From Candidatus Poseidoniaceae archaeon (GTDB taxonomy: Archaea; Thermoplasmatota; Poseidoniia; Poseidoniales; Poseidoniaceae): 46,425 nt of DNA. The position numbers and the translations under genes were made by a program. Positions 7,474 to 16,578 of this stretch are shown piece by piece; the stretch's first letter is position 1; every line of letters starts with the position of its first letter. The notes under the pieces are model-generated. The model worked only from the letters and a program-made list of their open reading frames with translations, had not been told where the DNA came from and did not search any database. The DNA lies in the NCBI GenBank assembly GCA_949373075.1, contig CASIBX010000039.1:1-46425 (forward strand), written 5' to 3'.

Positions 7474-8282
7474 AATTCTCTCTCAAGTAAAGCATTCCAC
7501 GAAGCATCCGCATATTCTTTAGCCGACCTAGTGGGGTTTTCTGATTTATGAATTCCACTACCTACGATGATACAATCTGAGCCAGCGAGAACAGCTTCTC
7601 TAGGATCACCATACCTCTGCCCCATCTCCCCGTCACCTACGGCTAAATTCACGCCCGGGGTCCAGATCATTTTTTCATTTCCAACTTTAGAACGTAATTC
7701 CGCCAACTCATTAGGCCTTGAACCATTACCAATAAACCCGAATACTCCTGGGTGCTTACATCCATTGGCAACAACTTCATCGGTGTAATTGGGGTTAAGC
7801 AGATTTCCCCGGCTGGACATTTGTGCTAGGAGTAAAACACCACCGCGTCGATTCACATCACTCCATCCAGATTGCAAACCATCTACAATGTCTGGGCCAC
7901 TTATCAGGTGAGCAGTGACCAAATCACTCCAACTTCGAATATCATAAATCCCGGCCATTTGATTCCGACTAATCTTCCCAATATCTGCAAATTTTCTATC
8001 TTCAAAAATCAGTAAGTCGGCGTCTTTTGCAGCAGAGCAGAATCTTGACCAACCCTCTTGAGTCCAATCATCAACTAGGTCGACGTGTGTTTTCAAAGCG
8101 GCTATGTGTGGGCCCACTGCTTCAATTAAATCGAATAGTCCGGCCATTGTATTCCTATCAGCAGCTAGACAGACCAGGCTTTGCTTTCTACAAGCAACTT
8201 CCATGTATTGGCGGGCGATTTCAGATGTTGAATTTGACCAACGTTCCCCCCACACATCGCTCGCCATCATATTGAGGCACAC
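7470..8282 (-). CDS. pyrF: Orotidine 5'-phosphate decarboxylase
   Basis: This enzyme makes UMP from OMP, the last step of de novo pyrimidine synthesis. The barrel shows LKTHVDLVDDW (substrate Lys and Asp), the catalytic 'D-x-K-x-x-D' site in LIFEDRKFADIG, and the phosphate-binding end near GSDCIIVGSGI. The FEDRKFADIG form and about 265 residues resemble the longer eukaryotic/bacterial class II enzymes more than the short archaeal ones (about 210-220). Possible starts are ATG 8282, 8270 and 8267; none has a clear Shine-Dalgarno, so the N-terminus is open. It lies 13 nt after the SDR gene and overlaps the next gene by 4 nt, consistent with one transcript. Confidence 0.88.
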   Translation of the reverse strand: MCLNMMASDVWGERWSNSTSEIARQYMEVACRKQSLVCLAADRNTMAGLFDLIEAVGPHIAALKTHVDLVDDWTQEGWSRFCSAAKDADLLIFEDRKFADIGKISRNQMAGIYDIRSWSDLVTAHLISGPDIVDGLQSGWSDVNRRGGVLLLAQMSSRGNLLNPNYTDEVVANGCKHPGVFGFIGNGSRPNELAELRSKVGNEKMIWTPGVNLAVGDGEMGQRYGDPREAVLAGSDCIIVGSGIHKSENPTRSAKEYADASWNALLEREL

Positions 8283-8295
8283 ATGGGGTTGCGTG

Positions 8296-9261
8296 TCAAT
8301 CTTGCGCTTGTAGGGATTTAATCGAGTCTACAAGGGTGTCAGTAATCTCATAATTTGGTAGAGAGAGGGCTGAGATAGAATCTCCAACATCGTATCCAAT
8401 ATGCTTTCCTAAAGTTCCTTTCAACCTACTGATGGACAGTTTTGGATGAAATAGCGCCATACCATAAGCCAAATAGCGCGGCAATATTCTAGTTGCGAAT
8501 TTACCCGGTAAAGCGGCACTCAATGCCTGGCCAATTTCCTTCAACCACAACCCGTCTTTATGGATGATATATCTAGACCGGTCAACGCCCATTTCCAGAG
8601 CATTAACATGCGCACACGCAACATCTCGGACATCGACGAAATTAACCTGAATGTCTAACACAAAAGGAGGCCCTTTCACGAAGTGTTCGAGGAACGCCAT
8701 CGATCCTTGAGTATGCCTCGGATGAACGATGGGGCCGAATACTATCGATGGGTGGATTGTTACCAATCGAATATCTCTATCTGTTGCCCATTCTCTCATT
8801 TTTCTTTCAGCCTCTGCTTTGGCAAACCCGTATGGGTTAGATGTTACCGAAGCATCGTTACACCAATCTTCATTATTGAAAATATGTCCGTTTTCGTATT
8901 TTGTAGAGCGTATAGCTGCTACTGAAGAAGTGTGAATAATCCGTTTAACATCTCCCATTACAGAACATAAATTTTCAACACCGGTTACTGAAGGCTTCAC
9001 CAAATCCTCTTCTATGTTTTTTACTCCAACGTAAAGAGCAGCAGCGCAATGAATCACATCATCGCACCCATTAACAGCCTCTCGTAGAGAATCAATATCA
9101 AATAAATCCGCTTTTACAACCTCTAAAAACTTGGATTCTGGGAACATTTCCGCTAATGAAACATCACGCATCATCGCTCTAACTGGAATATCTCTTTTCA
9201 ATAATTCAAGCACCACATGTGCTCCAATAAATCCGCTAGCCCCTGTTACCAGTACTGGCAT
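8296..9261 (-). CDS. NAD(P)-dependent extended SDR (epimerase/3-beta-HSD-like reductase)
   Basis: The 321-residue product begins with the Rossmann motif TGASGFIGAHVV, has the Asp for cofactor ribose near VKADLFDID, HCAA before the fourth strand, TSS, and the catalytic pair in NPYGFAKAE (Tyr-x-x-x-Lys). This is the extended short-chain dehydrogenase plan. Within it, the length and the C-terminal region resemble dihydroflavonol reductase/3-beta-hydroxysteroid dehydrogenase relatives more than nucleotide-sugar epimerases. Substrate cannot be told; sugar, polyketide or isoprenoid alcohols are possible. It is the first gene of the minus-strand group with pyrF, divergent from the secreted hydrolase. 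Confidence 0.8.
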   Translation of the reverse strand: MPVLVTGASGFIGAHVVLELLKRDIPVRAMMRDVSLAEMFPESKFLEVVKADLFDIDSLREAVNGCDDVIHCAAALYVGVKNIEEDLVKPSVTGVENLCSVMGDVKRIIHTSSVAAIRSTKYENGHIFNNEDWCNDASVTSNPYGFAKAEAERKMREWATDRDIRLVTIHPSIVFGPIVHPRHTQGSMAFLEHFVKGPPFVLDIQVNFVDVRDVACAHVNALEMGVDRSRYIIHKDGLWLKEIGQALSAALPGKFATRILPRYLAYGMALFHPKLSISRLKGTLGKHIGYDVGDSISALSLPNYEITDTLVDSIKSLQAQD

Positions 9262-9299
9262 AAATTATCCTAAACACAGCAGGGTCATGTTCTTGCCGC

Positions 9300-11112
9300 A
9301 TGGGCGCTACGCACCCAATGATGCGCACGGCGGTTTTGCTCAGTCTACTTATCCTCCTCGTCCCCCTATCGGGATGTTTTGGTAGTTCTGACGAAGACAA
9401 AACCCCGGAACCAGCGCTCTACTATCCTGACATTAACGATAGGCAATTTTTGGATTGGGAATGGAATGGATCTTACTCTATGGTCTTAGAGCAAGGACCG
9501 CATACCGTCTTGGAAGTTCAAGAAGCGACCTTTGAAGTTGACACATCAGATATTTGGGAAACGGGGCCACCTACCTCTAATGTACATCTTTCATATTGGC
9601 TTCCATCTAATACTGAAGCCGGCGAAAAGGTTCCTGTAATTGCAGTAGTCAGCCCGTACTTCTCTTTTGGCCAACCTGGTGATGAGTCTGGCGCTACGAA
9701 TGTAGTAGGTGGCGGGCGAGGCGAGTTCATTTACGACAATTATATTCCACACGGGTATGCATTTGCCCAAGTTTCGGTTTTTGGAACCGAGGAGTCGAGT
9801 GGCTGCTTTGACTATCGTGGTGCTGGTGAAGGGCTTGGAATCCACCATGCCGTCGAGTGGCTAGGGCAACAAAACTGGTCGAATGGAAACGTAGGGCTCT
9901 ACGGTAAATCCTACGAAGGGGCCACACAATGGGAAGCAGCAGCTCTCGGTAGCGAGCATCTCAAGACAATAGTTCCAATCTCTGGAACAACCGCCCTACA
10001 CCCTCTACTCTACAAGAACGGCAGTGCTGAAGCAAGAAGTCAAGTTATGCATATGAATTACTTTGGAAGCACTGTCGATTATAATGGCGATGATTTAGAC
10101 AACATCTGTCCAGATATAGTGGAAGGAATATTTGCAGGTCCTGCAACCTATGGGCTAGGCGAATTAGATCCGTATATGCAAAACTACTACGACGAGAGGA
10201 GCCATATCGACAAAGCGTTTCAAAATTGGAACGGGTCAATATACTGGGTCCAGGGAATGCAAGATTGGAACGTTGACCCCCACCAGGTTTTCGGCGGCCC
10301 CTCTGGGACAAATTGGTATCTTGATTACTCTGCAGCAGGGTATGACGTTAGGGGGATGCTAGGACAATGGGAGCACAACTATCCAGATCAATGGTCGAAA
10401 CATAACGCCCAAGATTCCGGATATGGCGGAGAAGCAATTCACAACATGACCCGGTGGGATTGGGGCCAAGACTTGTTTGAATGGTTTGAATACTATCTCA
10501 AGGGAATAGGCCCAAAGCCCGACAACCACGCGCAAATCCAGAGGAATGATGGCGAATGGCGAATTGAAGATTTGTGGCCCCCACAGGATGCGACTTGGGA
10601 ATCGATTGACCTTTCAAATTGCGACCAACAAGGAAGCAGCGTGGGGCGGAGCCTCTGTAGTAGGAGGCGGTCAACAAACCGTGACATTCATCTGTGAGGG
10701 ATTCACTCAAGACATGCATATTGCTGGCCTCCCAACTCTACACCTCGACGTATCCGCATCAATGGATGGGGGACAAATATTTGCAGAATTACAGGATGCT
10801 GAAACCGGTATGAGAATCGGGCATGCTACAATGGACATACGTTATCACGCTGGCGGATATGACCCTCAGACGGTATTCCCTGGCCAAAGTTTAGTGATGC
10901 TTATGGAATTCCAAGGGATAGACGCAATATTACCTGCTGGGCATGGGATAAAACTCGTATTAACTGAAACAGGAGAGGACTATTTGGCCCCAGCCTGCGG
11001 TAATTCCTGCCCAGTCTCAGTAGGGGGTGGGACCTTTTCCTTCCCTCAAATAGATCGTAATGGAGATACCGTTTTCATCACCCCGCAGAGTTCTGAAGCT
11101 GCAAATAATTGA
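9300..11112 (+). CDS. Secreted CocE/X-Pro dipeptidyl-peptidase-like hydrolase, lipoprotein, apparent frameshift
   Basis: The gene reads in two frames. The first (9300-10697) has a lipoprotein signal (LLILLVPLSGC, lipobox Cys), then an alpha/beta hydrolase with the nucleophile in GLYGKSYEGA, the acid near GMQDWNVDPHQ and the His in GQWEHNYPD. The second (to 11112) carries the C-terminal jelly-roll domain of the CocE/S15 group (LHLDVSASMDGG, AGHGIKLVL). Removing one G from GGGG at 10643-10646 joins them smoothly as SSVGGASVVGGG. Together about 600 residues, the usual family size. A sequencing error in a homopolymer is the simplest explanation; otherwise it is a young pseudogene. ATG 9318 is an alternative start just before the signal peptide. 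Likely role: surface hydrolysis of peptides or esters. Confidence 0.82.
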
Positions 11113-11127
11113 AACGGCCTCGATTGA

Positions 11128-11150
11128 ACAAATGCCCAAAACCACCCATT
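11128..11150 (+). terminator. Possible weak hairpin after the hydrolase gene
   Basis: ACCAC and GTGGT can pair around an ATTTTA-containing loop shortly after the stop at 11112. The following bases are AT-rich but lack a clear T-run. The rest of 11113-11309 is AT-rich promoter-like sequence. Confidence 0.25.
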
Positions 11151-11270
11151 TTAGTGGTGTATTTGAACAAAAATAAACACACCAACATCCAATATATATG
11201 TGTAAATGAATAATTTTTTTTAAAAAAGATGAGGATTTGCACGACTATTTGGCAGTAAAATTATTCGATT

Positions 11271-11280
11271 GTATAATATA
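11271..11280 (+). promoter_or_regulatory. TATA-like box for glutamine synthetase
   Basis: GTATAATATA is centred about 34 nt upstream of ATG 11310, so a start site near 11302 would leave a very short leader. It sits in an AT-rich intergenic stretch that also contains an unusual TTTTTTTTAAAAAA run at 11214-11227. Confidence 0.45.
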
Positions 11281-11309
11281 CCGTCTAGGCAGGGAGTCGG
11301 GTGATAACC

Positions 11310-12320
11310 ATGTACGATAAAGCGAAACTCGAATACATCTGGCTAGATGGATATGAGCCAACTCAAAATATGCGAAGTAAAACACTCGTAAAGAATGACT
11401 TTGAAGGCACCCTTGAAGAATGCCCGATATGGATGTTCGATGGTTCTTCCACTAAACAAGCCGTAGGTGGCGACTCCGACTGTCTTCTCAAGCCAGTTGC
11501 AATATTCCCTGACCCTCAGCGAATCAACGGTTTCCTAGTAATGTGTGAAGTCATGAATGCAGACGGAACTCCTCACCAAAGTAATGCCCGAGCAACAATT
11601 GATGATGACGATAACGATTTTTGGTTTGGATATGAGCAAGAGTATTTCATCATGGATGCAGAAACTCAGCTTCCAGTTGGCTTCCCAGTCGGAGGATATC
11701 CTGGACCACAAGGGCTGTACTACTGTTCAGTCGGTGGAAAGAATACACACGGTCGTGCATTTGTAGAAGAGCACGCCGATCTTTGTTTAGAAGCGGGAAT
11801 TAACTTCGAAGGAATCAATCAAGAAGTTGCTTGCGGCCAATGGGAGTTCCAAGTTTTCGCTAAGGGCGCAAAGCGTGCAGGTGACGAACTCTGGGTTTCA
11901 AGATACATACTAGACCGTCTAACTGAAAACTACGGTTACTACATTGAATACCATCCAAAACCAGTCAAGGGCGATTGGAATGGGTCGGGTATGCACGCCA
12001 ATTTCTCGAATGGCGCTATGCGTGATGTAGGTGGCAAGGAACTTTTCGATAGTATCTGTGAAGCGTTCGGTAGGAATATCAAGAAACACATGGATGTCTA
12101 TGGCGCATATAATGACGAGCGCCTGACTGGTCTCCATGAAACCCAATCAATCGACCAATTCTCTTACGGGGTTTCGGATCGTGGGGCCTCTATTAGAATT
12201 CCAGCATCAGTTCCAGCAGATGGCTGGATTGGTAGGCTTGAGGACCGCAGACCGGCATCTAATGGCGACCCTTACAAGATAGGCGCAGTAATCATTTCAA
12301 CAACAAAGTCTGCGAATTAA
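11310..12320 (+). CDS. glnA: Glutamine synthetase, type II (eukaryotic-like GSII)
   Basis: The enzyme makes glutamine from glutamate, ammonia and ATP in the cytosol. At 336 residues it is far shorter than the GSI enzymes (about 440-470) usual in archaea. Motifs are those of GSII: MFDGSSTKQA, FGYEQEYF (metal Glu), NFEGINQEVACGQWEFQV (metal Glu), NGSGMHANFS (glutamate-binding His) and RGASIRIP (ATP-side Arg). No adenylylation Tyr loop of GSI is present. ATG 11310 is preferred to GTG 11301. It stands alone between a convergent SemiSWEET gene and the hydrolase gene. GSII in an archaeon implies an old transfer from bacteria or eukaryotes; this is inference. Confidence 0.93.
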   Translation: MYDKAKLEYIWLDGYEPTQNMRSKTLVKNDFEGTLEECPIWMFDGSSTKQAVGGDSDCLLKPVAIFPDPQRINGFLVMCEVMNADGTPHQSNARATIDDDDNDFWFGYEQEYFIMDAETQLPVGFPVGGYPGPQGLYYCSVGGKNTHGRAFVEEHADLCLEAGINFEGINQEVACGQWEFQVFAKGAKRAGDELWVSRYILDRLTENYGYYIEYHPKPVKGDWNGSGMHANFSNGAMRDVGGKELFDSICEAFGRNIKKHMDVYGAYNDERLTGLHETQSIDQFSYGVSDRGASIRIPASVPADGWIGRLEDRRPASNGDPYKIGAVIISTTKSAN

Positions 12321-12577
12321 GGTTCACTTTTTCGAATCCTAATCACACCAATAATTACTGATAGAATCATAAGTAATGCAGCAACGTTGCTGAAGATTAT
12401 CGCAGGTGATGGCAGCATAATTCCATAGATCATCCAAAGTGTGAGTGCGAGTGCAACCACTGCGAATGTTGGTATTGAAACCCCATCGTGCTTTTTATCG
12501 ACCCACACGGTTTTGACTTGAGGGATCCATGCAACGATACCTAAGACGCCAGCTGCAAATCCAATTGATTCTAGCAT
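12317..12577 (-). CDS. SemiSWEET-type (PQ-loop) small transporter
   Basis: The 86-residue product has three hydrophobic helices and the PQ-loop signature IVAWIPQVKTVW followed by DGVSIPTF, as in bacterial SemiSWEET sugar transporters, which work as dimers of a three-helix bundle. Helix 2 starts near FAVVALALTLWMIYGI and helix 3 near IIFSNVAALLMILSVI. The ATG at 12577 shares one base with the stop of the upstream NERD gene (TAATG), so translation is probably coupled. Its stop overlaps the end of the convergent glutamine synthetase by 4 nt. The transported compound is unknown; sugars are the usual substrates of the family. Confidence 0.85.
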   Translation of the reverse strand: MLESIGFAAGVLGIVAWIPQVKTVWVDKKHDGVSIPTFAVVALALTLWMIYGIMLPSPAIIFSNVAALLMILSVIIGVIRIRKSEP

Positions 12578-13398
12578 TAGCCCCACTCCGCTCTAGGGTT
12601 ACTAAATTCAATTCTCGAGATATTGGCAAAGGGGATAATTCTCGAGCCGTCTTCTCCCACTACTGAGACATAAGGGCCTGATTGGTCGGAAACCACCTGC
12701 CCCGTAGAAAGTTTACTTTTAGGACCTATAATTAATCCAAATATCCCGGTATTGGCAACAGTACAATCTTTCTTTTCAAATGGATATTCTAGAATGTCTC
12801 CGTGTACAGTTTTACCACCATTTAGGTGTATTGTGTCCCAAGTTCCAAGGCCAGTTAAGGTTTCATGCAACACTTTTGATGGTGCTTCTTTTGTCATTTT
12901 TTCAACCATATCAATGAATCCCAATTCATCATATGCCTGTGCAGGAACATCTTCTGGTAACGGGTCCCATTCTAGGTTCTTGTTTGAGAAAACCAAGACA
13001 GTGCGGCTTGGAGGTGCAGATTTACCAACTCTACCCTCATGAAGTGCACAAAGGAGTTCCCCTTTACGTGCAGTCCACGCAACGATATCTTTGTGGAGTA
13101 GAGTTCCGCCATTTTTTCTTTTTTGGAAAAAGCGTCCTTCTTCGGTAATCGTGAATGAACCAGACCAATGCTTTTGTTCAACGAATAAGATTTCGTCCTT
13201 CGTAGCAATCACCATGTCGATTTCACGCCTTCCCCCTTCTTCGGGGTCCGGCAGTCTCAGTCCTTCCAATACCAAAGCGTCACCAGCAACCGCCCTCGTT
13301 AATTTCATCAAACGAAACTCTGCAAGACGCCCAGAGACAACATGCCCTTCAGGGTCAAAACGTTGCCTTCTGGAGATGAACTCACTAATTCTTCCCAC
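12577..13398 (-). CDS. NERD-domain (nuclease-related) protein
   Basis: Residues about 15-130 match the NERD domain, a restriction-endonuclease-like fold: GDALVLEGLRLP, REIDMVIATKDEILFVEQKHWSG (Asp and Glu-x-Lys catalytic-type residues, with the typical 'K-x-W-x-G' end). The C-terminal half contains a region (IHLNGGKTVHGDILEYPF) and SVVGEDGSRIIPFANI that look like a small beta-rich domain; I do not recognise it. NERD proteins are suspected DNA-processing enzymes but few have been tested. The start is GTG 13398 with GAGGTGA 6 nt upstream. It follows the HAD gene by 4 nt. Confidence 0.78.
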   Translation of the reverse strand: MGRISEFISRRQRFDPEGHVVSGRLAEFRLMKLTRAVAGDALVLEGLRLPDPEEGGRREIDMVIATKDEILFVEQKHWSGSFTITEEGRFFQKRKNGGTLLHKDIVAWTARKGELLCALHEGRVGKSAPPSRTVLVFSNKNLEWDPLPEDVPAQAYDELGFIDMVEKMTKEAPSKVLHETLTGLGTWDTIHLNGGKTVHGDILEYPFEKKDCTVANTGIFGLIIGPKSKLSTGQVVSDQSGPYVSVVGEDGSRIIPFANISRIEFSNPRAEWG

Positions 13399-13402
13399 AA
13401 AT

Positions 13403-14179
13403 TCACCTCAGTAAATCATTTACAGAATCAACAACAACACTAACCGGTTTCCCTGACTCCCTTAAATCTGAACGCGTGGCCTCTCCCGATAGCACTAGTA
13501 CCGAAACACAGTCTGCTTGAATTGCCATTTCCATATCGGTGTACAATCTATCACCAACCATGGCGCATTCTGAAGGCACGAGTCCCAATTCCTCTATTTT
13601 GTGCATAATCATTCCAGGATTTGGCTTCCCTGTAATATGAACGGGGTCTTGGCCTGTCGTAACTTTGAGCATAGCAAGATATGCGCCTACGTCAGGCAAT
13701 CCTCCATCAGGAGAAGGGCATACCATATCTGGGTGGCTAGCGACCAAAGGAACACCCTTGTGCATGTGAATCGAAGCAGTAGAAATTTTGTGGTAATTGA
13801 TTTCAGTATCATAACCTAGGACAACATACTGAGGATCATCATCGCGGGTGTTTATTCCAACATTTTCCATCATTTCGCACATGCCTTCAGTTCCAATTAC
13901 CCAAGTTCTGGTGACGCCTTCTTTGGCTAACCAAGACAATAAGTCATGAGTTGAAAGTAACACGTCTTCTGGAGAACACGGAATTCCCATTTCTTCTAAT
14001 TTAGCAACATATTGATCTACAGATTTAGAAGAGTTATTGGAAAGAAAATAGCGCTGCACCCCTTGTTCTTCACAGCGTTCTAAAAATTCAAGCGCACCTT
14101 GAATTAAATTACCTCCAAGGTAAATCGTCCCATCTAAATCTAGGAAAACCGCTTTGACGCCAGTTAATTTTGAATCCAT
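13403..14179 (-). CDS. HAD-superfamily phosphatase, NagD/phosphoglycolate-phosphatase-like (subclass IIA)
   Basis: The 258-residue product has all HAD motifs: FLDLDGTIYLGG (motif I, nucleophile and acid Asp), SNNSSKS (motif II), the Lys in HITGKPNPGM (motif III) and MVGDRLYTDMEMA (motif IV). The long insert between motifs II and III, with VLGYDTEINY, is the C2a cap of NagD, p-nitrophenyl phosphatase and eukaryotic phosphoglycolate phosphatase. Substrate is open: phosphoglycolate, a nucleotide or a sugar phosphate. ATG 14179 has GGTGAT upstream, preferred to the longer frame starting at 14221. It lies 11 nt after the geranylgeranyl reductase gene. Confidence 0.87.
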   Translation of the reverse strand: MDSKLTGVKAVFLDLDGTIYLGGNLIQGALEFLERCEEQGVQRYFLSNNSSKSVDQYVAKLEEMGIPCSPEDVLLSTHDLLSWLAKEGVTRTWVIGTEGMCEMMENVGINTRDDDPQYVVLGYDTEINYHKISTASIHMHKGVPLVASHPDMVCPSPDGGLPDVGAYLAMLKVTTGQDPVHITGKPNPGMIMHKIEELGLVPSECAMVGDRLYTDMEMAIQADCVSVLVLSGEATRSDLRESGKPVSVVVDSVNDLLR

Positions 14180-14190
14180 TATATCACCGA

Positions 14191-15513
14191 TTAGAATAGG
14201 AGAGTTTTGACTAAGAACCATTTGGAATGAAGATTCTCTTGAGCTTCTTTACTCGCAATCATTTCAGTCATCATCTCTTGAATAACAGGCTTCCTGCCTG
14301 CCTTTCCGACAAACCAGTTTAGAAGCCACTTCCTTCTACTCATTTTTTGCATTTTGAATGAGTTTGTTAACTCAGGTCCAAGGGCAGCCCAGAGCTCTTC
14401 TTGGTAAGCCGCACCACCAATATTTTCGATAACATGTCTGGCGGCCATTTCACCACTCACCAGCGCATTTCCAACACCCTCGCCTGAAAATGGGTCTACT
14501 AAACTAGCAGAATCTCCAATCAATAGTGCACCCGGCGCATACGCCTTTCTTGGTTGATTTTTCTCGCCTTTACGGGGACTGCCAAACGGTAATTGCCATC
14601 CTTTCCCAGTGCCTTTGACCATCTCGGCATCAGCAAATCTTTCTTTGAAGAGGGGGTGATTTGCGATAACATCGGCTTGTAGTGGTCGAAGTTTCTTCTT
14701 TTGCTTATCCATCAATCCTAGAACCATTCCAATTCCAACGTTGACCTTTCCTCCTCCTAAAGGGAATAACCAAAAATAACCAGGGATAATGCTGTCAACA
14801 AAATGAATCTCAATATTTCCCGCATCACCTTCGCATCCTTTGACACCGGTCCAATATTCGCGATATCCTCCGCAATAATGCATACGGTCAACCAATTCTT
14901 CTTTTTCTAATTCTCGAATAATTTTCTTAGCGACAGGGCAGAGGTATCCTCCAGCCCCAATGGTCCAAGGTGCTGAATAATCTCGTAGCTCGCCTTTCTT
15001 ACCGCCGATGCCGACTTCAACTCCAGTAATCACCCCATCCGTGTCGTAAACATTGGTTACCATGCCACCTTGGATTACAGAGCCGCCGTTTTCTAGGACC
15101 AGTTCAGTAGCCCGCTCAAACAGCAGCCAGTCGAACTGTTGGCGAGGTAATGAGTATCCAGCCTGCAGCCTCTCAACGTCTTCTTCGGGGAGAGGAACGG
15201 TCACTTCGTTCCCGTTTGGGGATGAAAATACGATTCCCGTGACTTTAAAGTGAGGTGAAGATTCTAATTTTGCTTTGACGCCCAAGGCATTCACATGGCT
15301 CAATGATTTACCACCAACAGCATCTCCGCAAACCTTGTCACGCGGCCACACCCCTCGCTCAACTAACAGCACCTTCTTTCCATCCATCGCTAGATACGAT
15401 GCGGCGGCGGCGCCTCCTGGCCCGCCACCTACTACGATGCAATCAAATTCTGATTTTGAAGGCGGAATTTCTCCGGTATCGATGGGCATATCCCAAAACT
15501 GCCCACTCGCCAT
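14191..15513 (-). CDS. Geranylgeranyl reductase family flavoprotein
   Basis: Archaeal members saturate the isoprenoid chains of membrane lipids, using FAD at the membrane. The 440-residue product has the FAD dinucleotide motif VVGGGPGGAAAASYLA near residue 28, CGDAVGG at the position of the redox Cys, the 'Y-x-W-x-F-P' substrate motif as GYFWLFPLGGGKVNVGIG, and the second FAD motif IGDSASLVDPFSGEGVGNA. A basic C-terminal segment (MSRRKWLLNWFVGKAGRK) may bind the membrane. ATG 15513 gives a product starting MASGQFWD. It heads the run GGR-HAD-NERD-SemiSWEET, spaced by 11, 4 and -1 nt. A different isoprenoid, such as a quinone side chain, is an alternative substrate. Confidence 0.87.
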   Translation of the reverse strand: MASGQFWDMPIDTGEIPPSKSEFDCIVVGGGPGGAAAASYLAMDGKKVLLVERGVWPRDKVCGDAVGGKSLSHVNALGVKAKLESSPHFKVTGIVFSSPNGNEVTVPLPEEDVERLQAGYSLPRQQFDWLLFERATELVLENGGSVIQGGMVTNVYDTDGVITGVEVGIGGKKGELRDYSAPWTIGAGGYLCPVAKKIIRELEKEELVDRMHYCGGYREYWTGVKGCEGDAGNIEIHFVDSIIPGYFWLFPLGGGKVNVGIGMVLGLMDKQKKKLRPLQADVIANHPLFKERFADAEMVKGTGKGWQLPFGSPRKGEKNQPRKAYAPGALLIGDSASLVDPFSGEGVGNALVSGEMAARHVIENIGGAAYQEELWAALGPELTNSFKMQKMSRRKWLLNWFVGKAGRKPVIQEMMTEMIASKEAQENLHSKWFLVKTLLF

Positions 15514-15584
15514 AATTACCACACAACGCATAAGGCACAAGAGGGTTAGTGCGAAAGGAGCATAATTTCATCGCATTCTTTCCG

Positions 15585-15597
15585 ATAAAAAGTAAAT
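15585..15597 (+). promoter_or_regulatory. TATA-like box for the EamA transporter
   Basis: GATAAAAAGTAAA lies about 28 nt upstream of ATG 15619, the distance expected for an almost leaderless transcript. This supports 15619 over the in-frame ATG at 15643. Confidence 0.45.
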
Positions 15598-15618
15598 GAA
15601 ATCTACCGCCATTATCAA

Positions 15619-16578
15619 ATGCAATCAAAATTGGCCGTATACATGGCAACTAGGCGCCAAGCGGTAATTGGCCTCTTTTTCGTCACATTACTTTGGGGCG
15701 GAACATTCGTTTGGATGAAACAAGCCATGAATTCTTTAGAAGTAGAATTAGATGAGTATTCTAAAGCTGGAGTAGTAGGGGTAATAGTTGCTACGAGATT
15801 TCTAATAGCGTTTGTAGCACTGTTGCCATTTTCAAGCCGTGCTAGAGCGGCATTAACTTCCAAAGAAGATTGGAAAGGCGGATTGATACTTGGTAGTTTG
15901 ATGCTAGCGGGCTTTGTACTGCAAATGATAGGAATAGAATCAGTAACGCCTTCAGTATCTGCATTTTTGACATCACTTTATGTCGTATTTACAGCGGTAC
16001 TTTCGGTCAAGATCAGTGATAGAAAGCCCACTCGTATGATGATAGCGGGAGTATTACTGGCAACCCTTGGGGCTGGCTTCATAGACGGACCGCCTCACAT
16101 TGTTTGGGGAACCGGGGAGATACTCACAGTAATGTGTGCGTTCTTCTTTGCATTACACATCATCTATACCGATTCGATAACCAAAAAACTCGACCCCCTT
16201 GCCGTGACATCTACATCATTCGCAGTATTGGTTATCGGGGCCTCAATTTTCGCATTAATCGCTTCAGGCGATCCTATGGTGGTCGAGGTGGCTTGGCAGG
16301 ACGGAGTTGTGCTTCCTCTACTGTGCCTCGGGTTATTTGGCTCCTTAGCTTGTATATTGATGCTCAACGCCTTCCAGAAGTATCTCAATCCAACACATGC
16401 CGCAATAATCTATTCTTTTGAACCCGTATGGGCGACTTTTTACGGGTGGTATGAGGGAATGATAGATGTATCAATATGGCTTACTATGGGCTTGTTACTC
16501 CTCATTGGAAATATAATTGTAGAGTTAGACGAGTCGGGGGATGAGCCTCATCTGAGTGAAGATGCCGGGCCGGAGTAG
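15619..16578 (+). CDS. EamA/DMT-family transporter
   Basis: The 319-residue product has ten hydrophobic helices in two repeats of five. The first starts with LFFVTLLWGGTFVWMKQA, the classic EamA opening ('W-G-x-x-F'), and ALNAF/SFEPVWATFYGW near the end is the second-repeat signature ('E-P-V-x-A'). DMT transporters move metabolites or amino acids across the cytoplasmic membrane, often as exporters. The substrate cannot be told. The neighbouring Lrp-type regulator and cystathionine gamma-synthase make an amino acid plausible, but that is inference. Its 3' end overlaps the convergent Lrp gene by 31 nt. The C-terminus is acidic. Confidence 0.88.
   Translation: MQSKLAVYMATRRQAVIGLFFVTLLWGGTFVWMKQAMNSLEVELDEYSKAGVVGVIVATRFLIAFVALLPFSSRARAALTSKEDWKGGLILGSLMLAGFVLQMIGIESVTPSVSAFLTSLYVVFTAVLSVKISDRKPTRMMIAGVLLATLGAGFIDGPPHIVWGTGEILTVMCAFFFALHIIYTDSITKKLDPLAVTSTSFAVLVIGASIFALIASGDPMVVEVAWQDGVVLPLLCLGLFGSLACILMLNAFQKYLNPTHAAIIYSFEPVWATFYGWYEGMIDVSIWLTMGLLLLIGNIIVELDESGDEPHLSEDAGPE

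Noticed and set aside
12750-13414. Plus-strand frames opposite the NERD gene
   Set aside because: They lack domain similarity; the minus frame carries the NERD motif and a good start signal.
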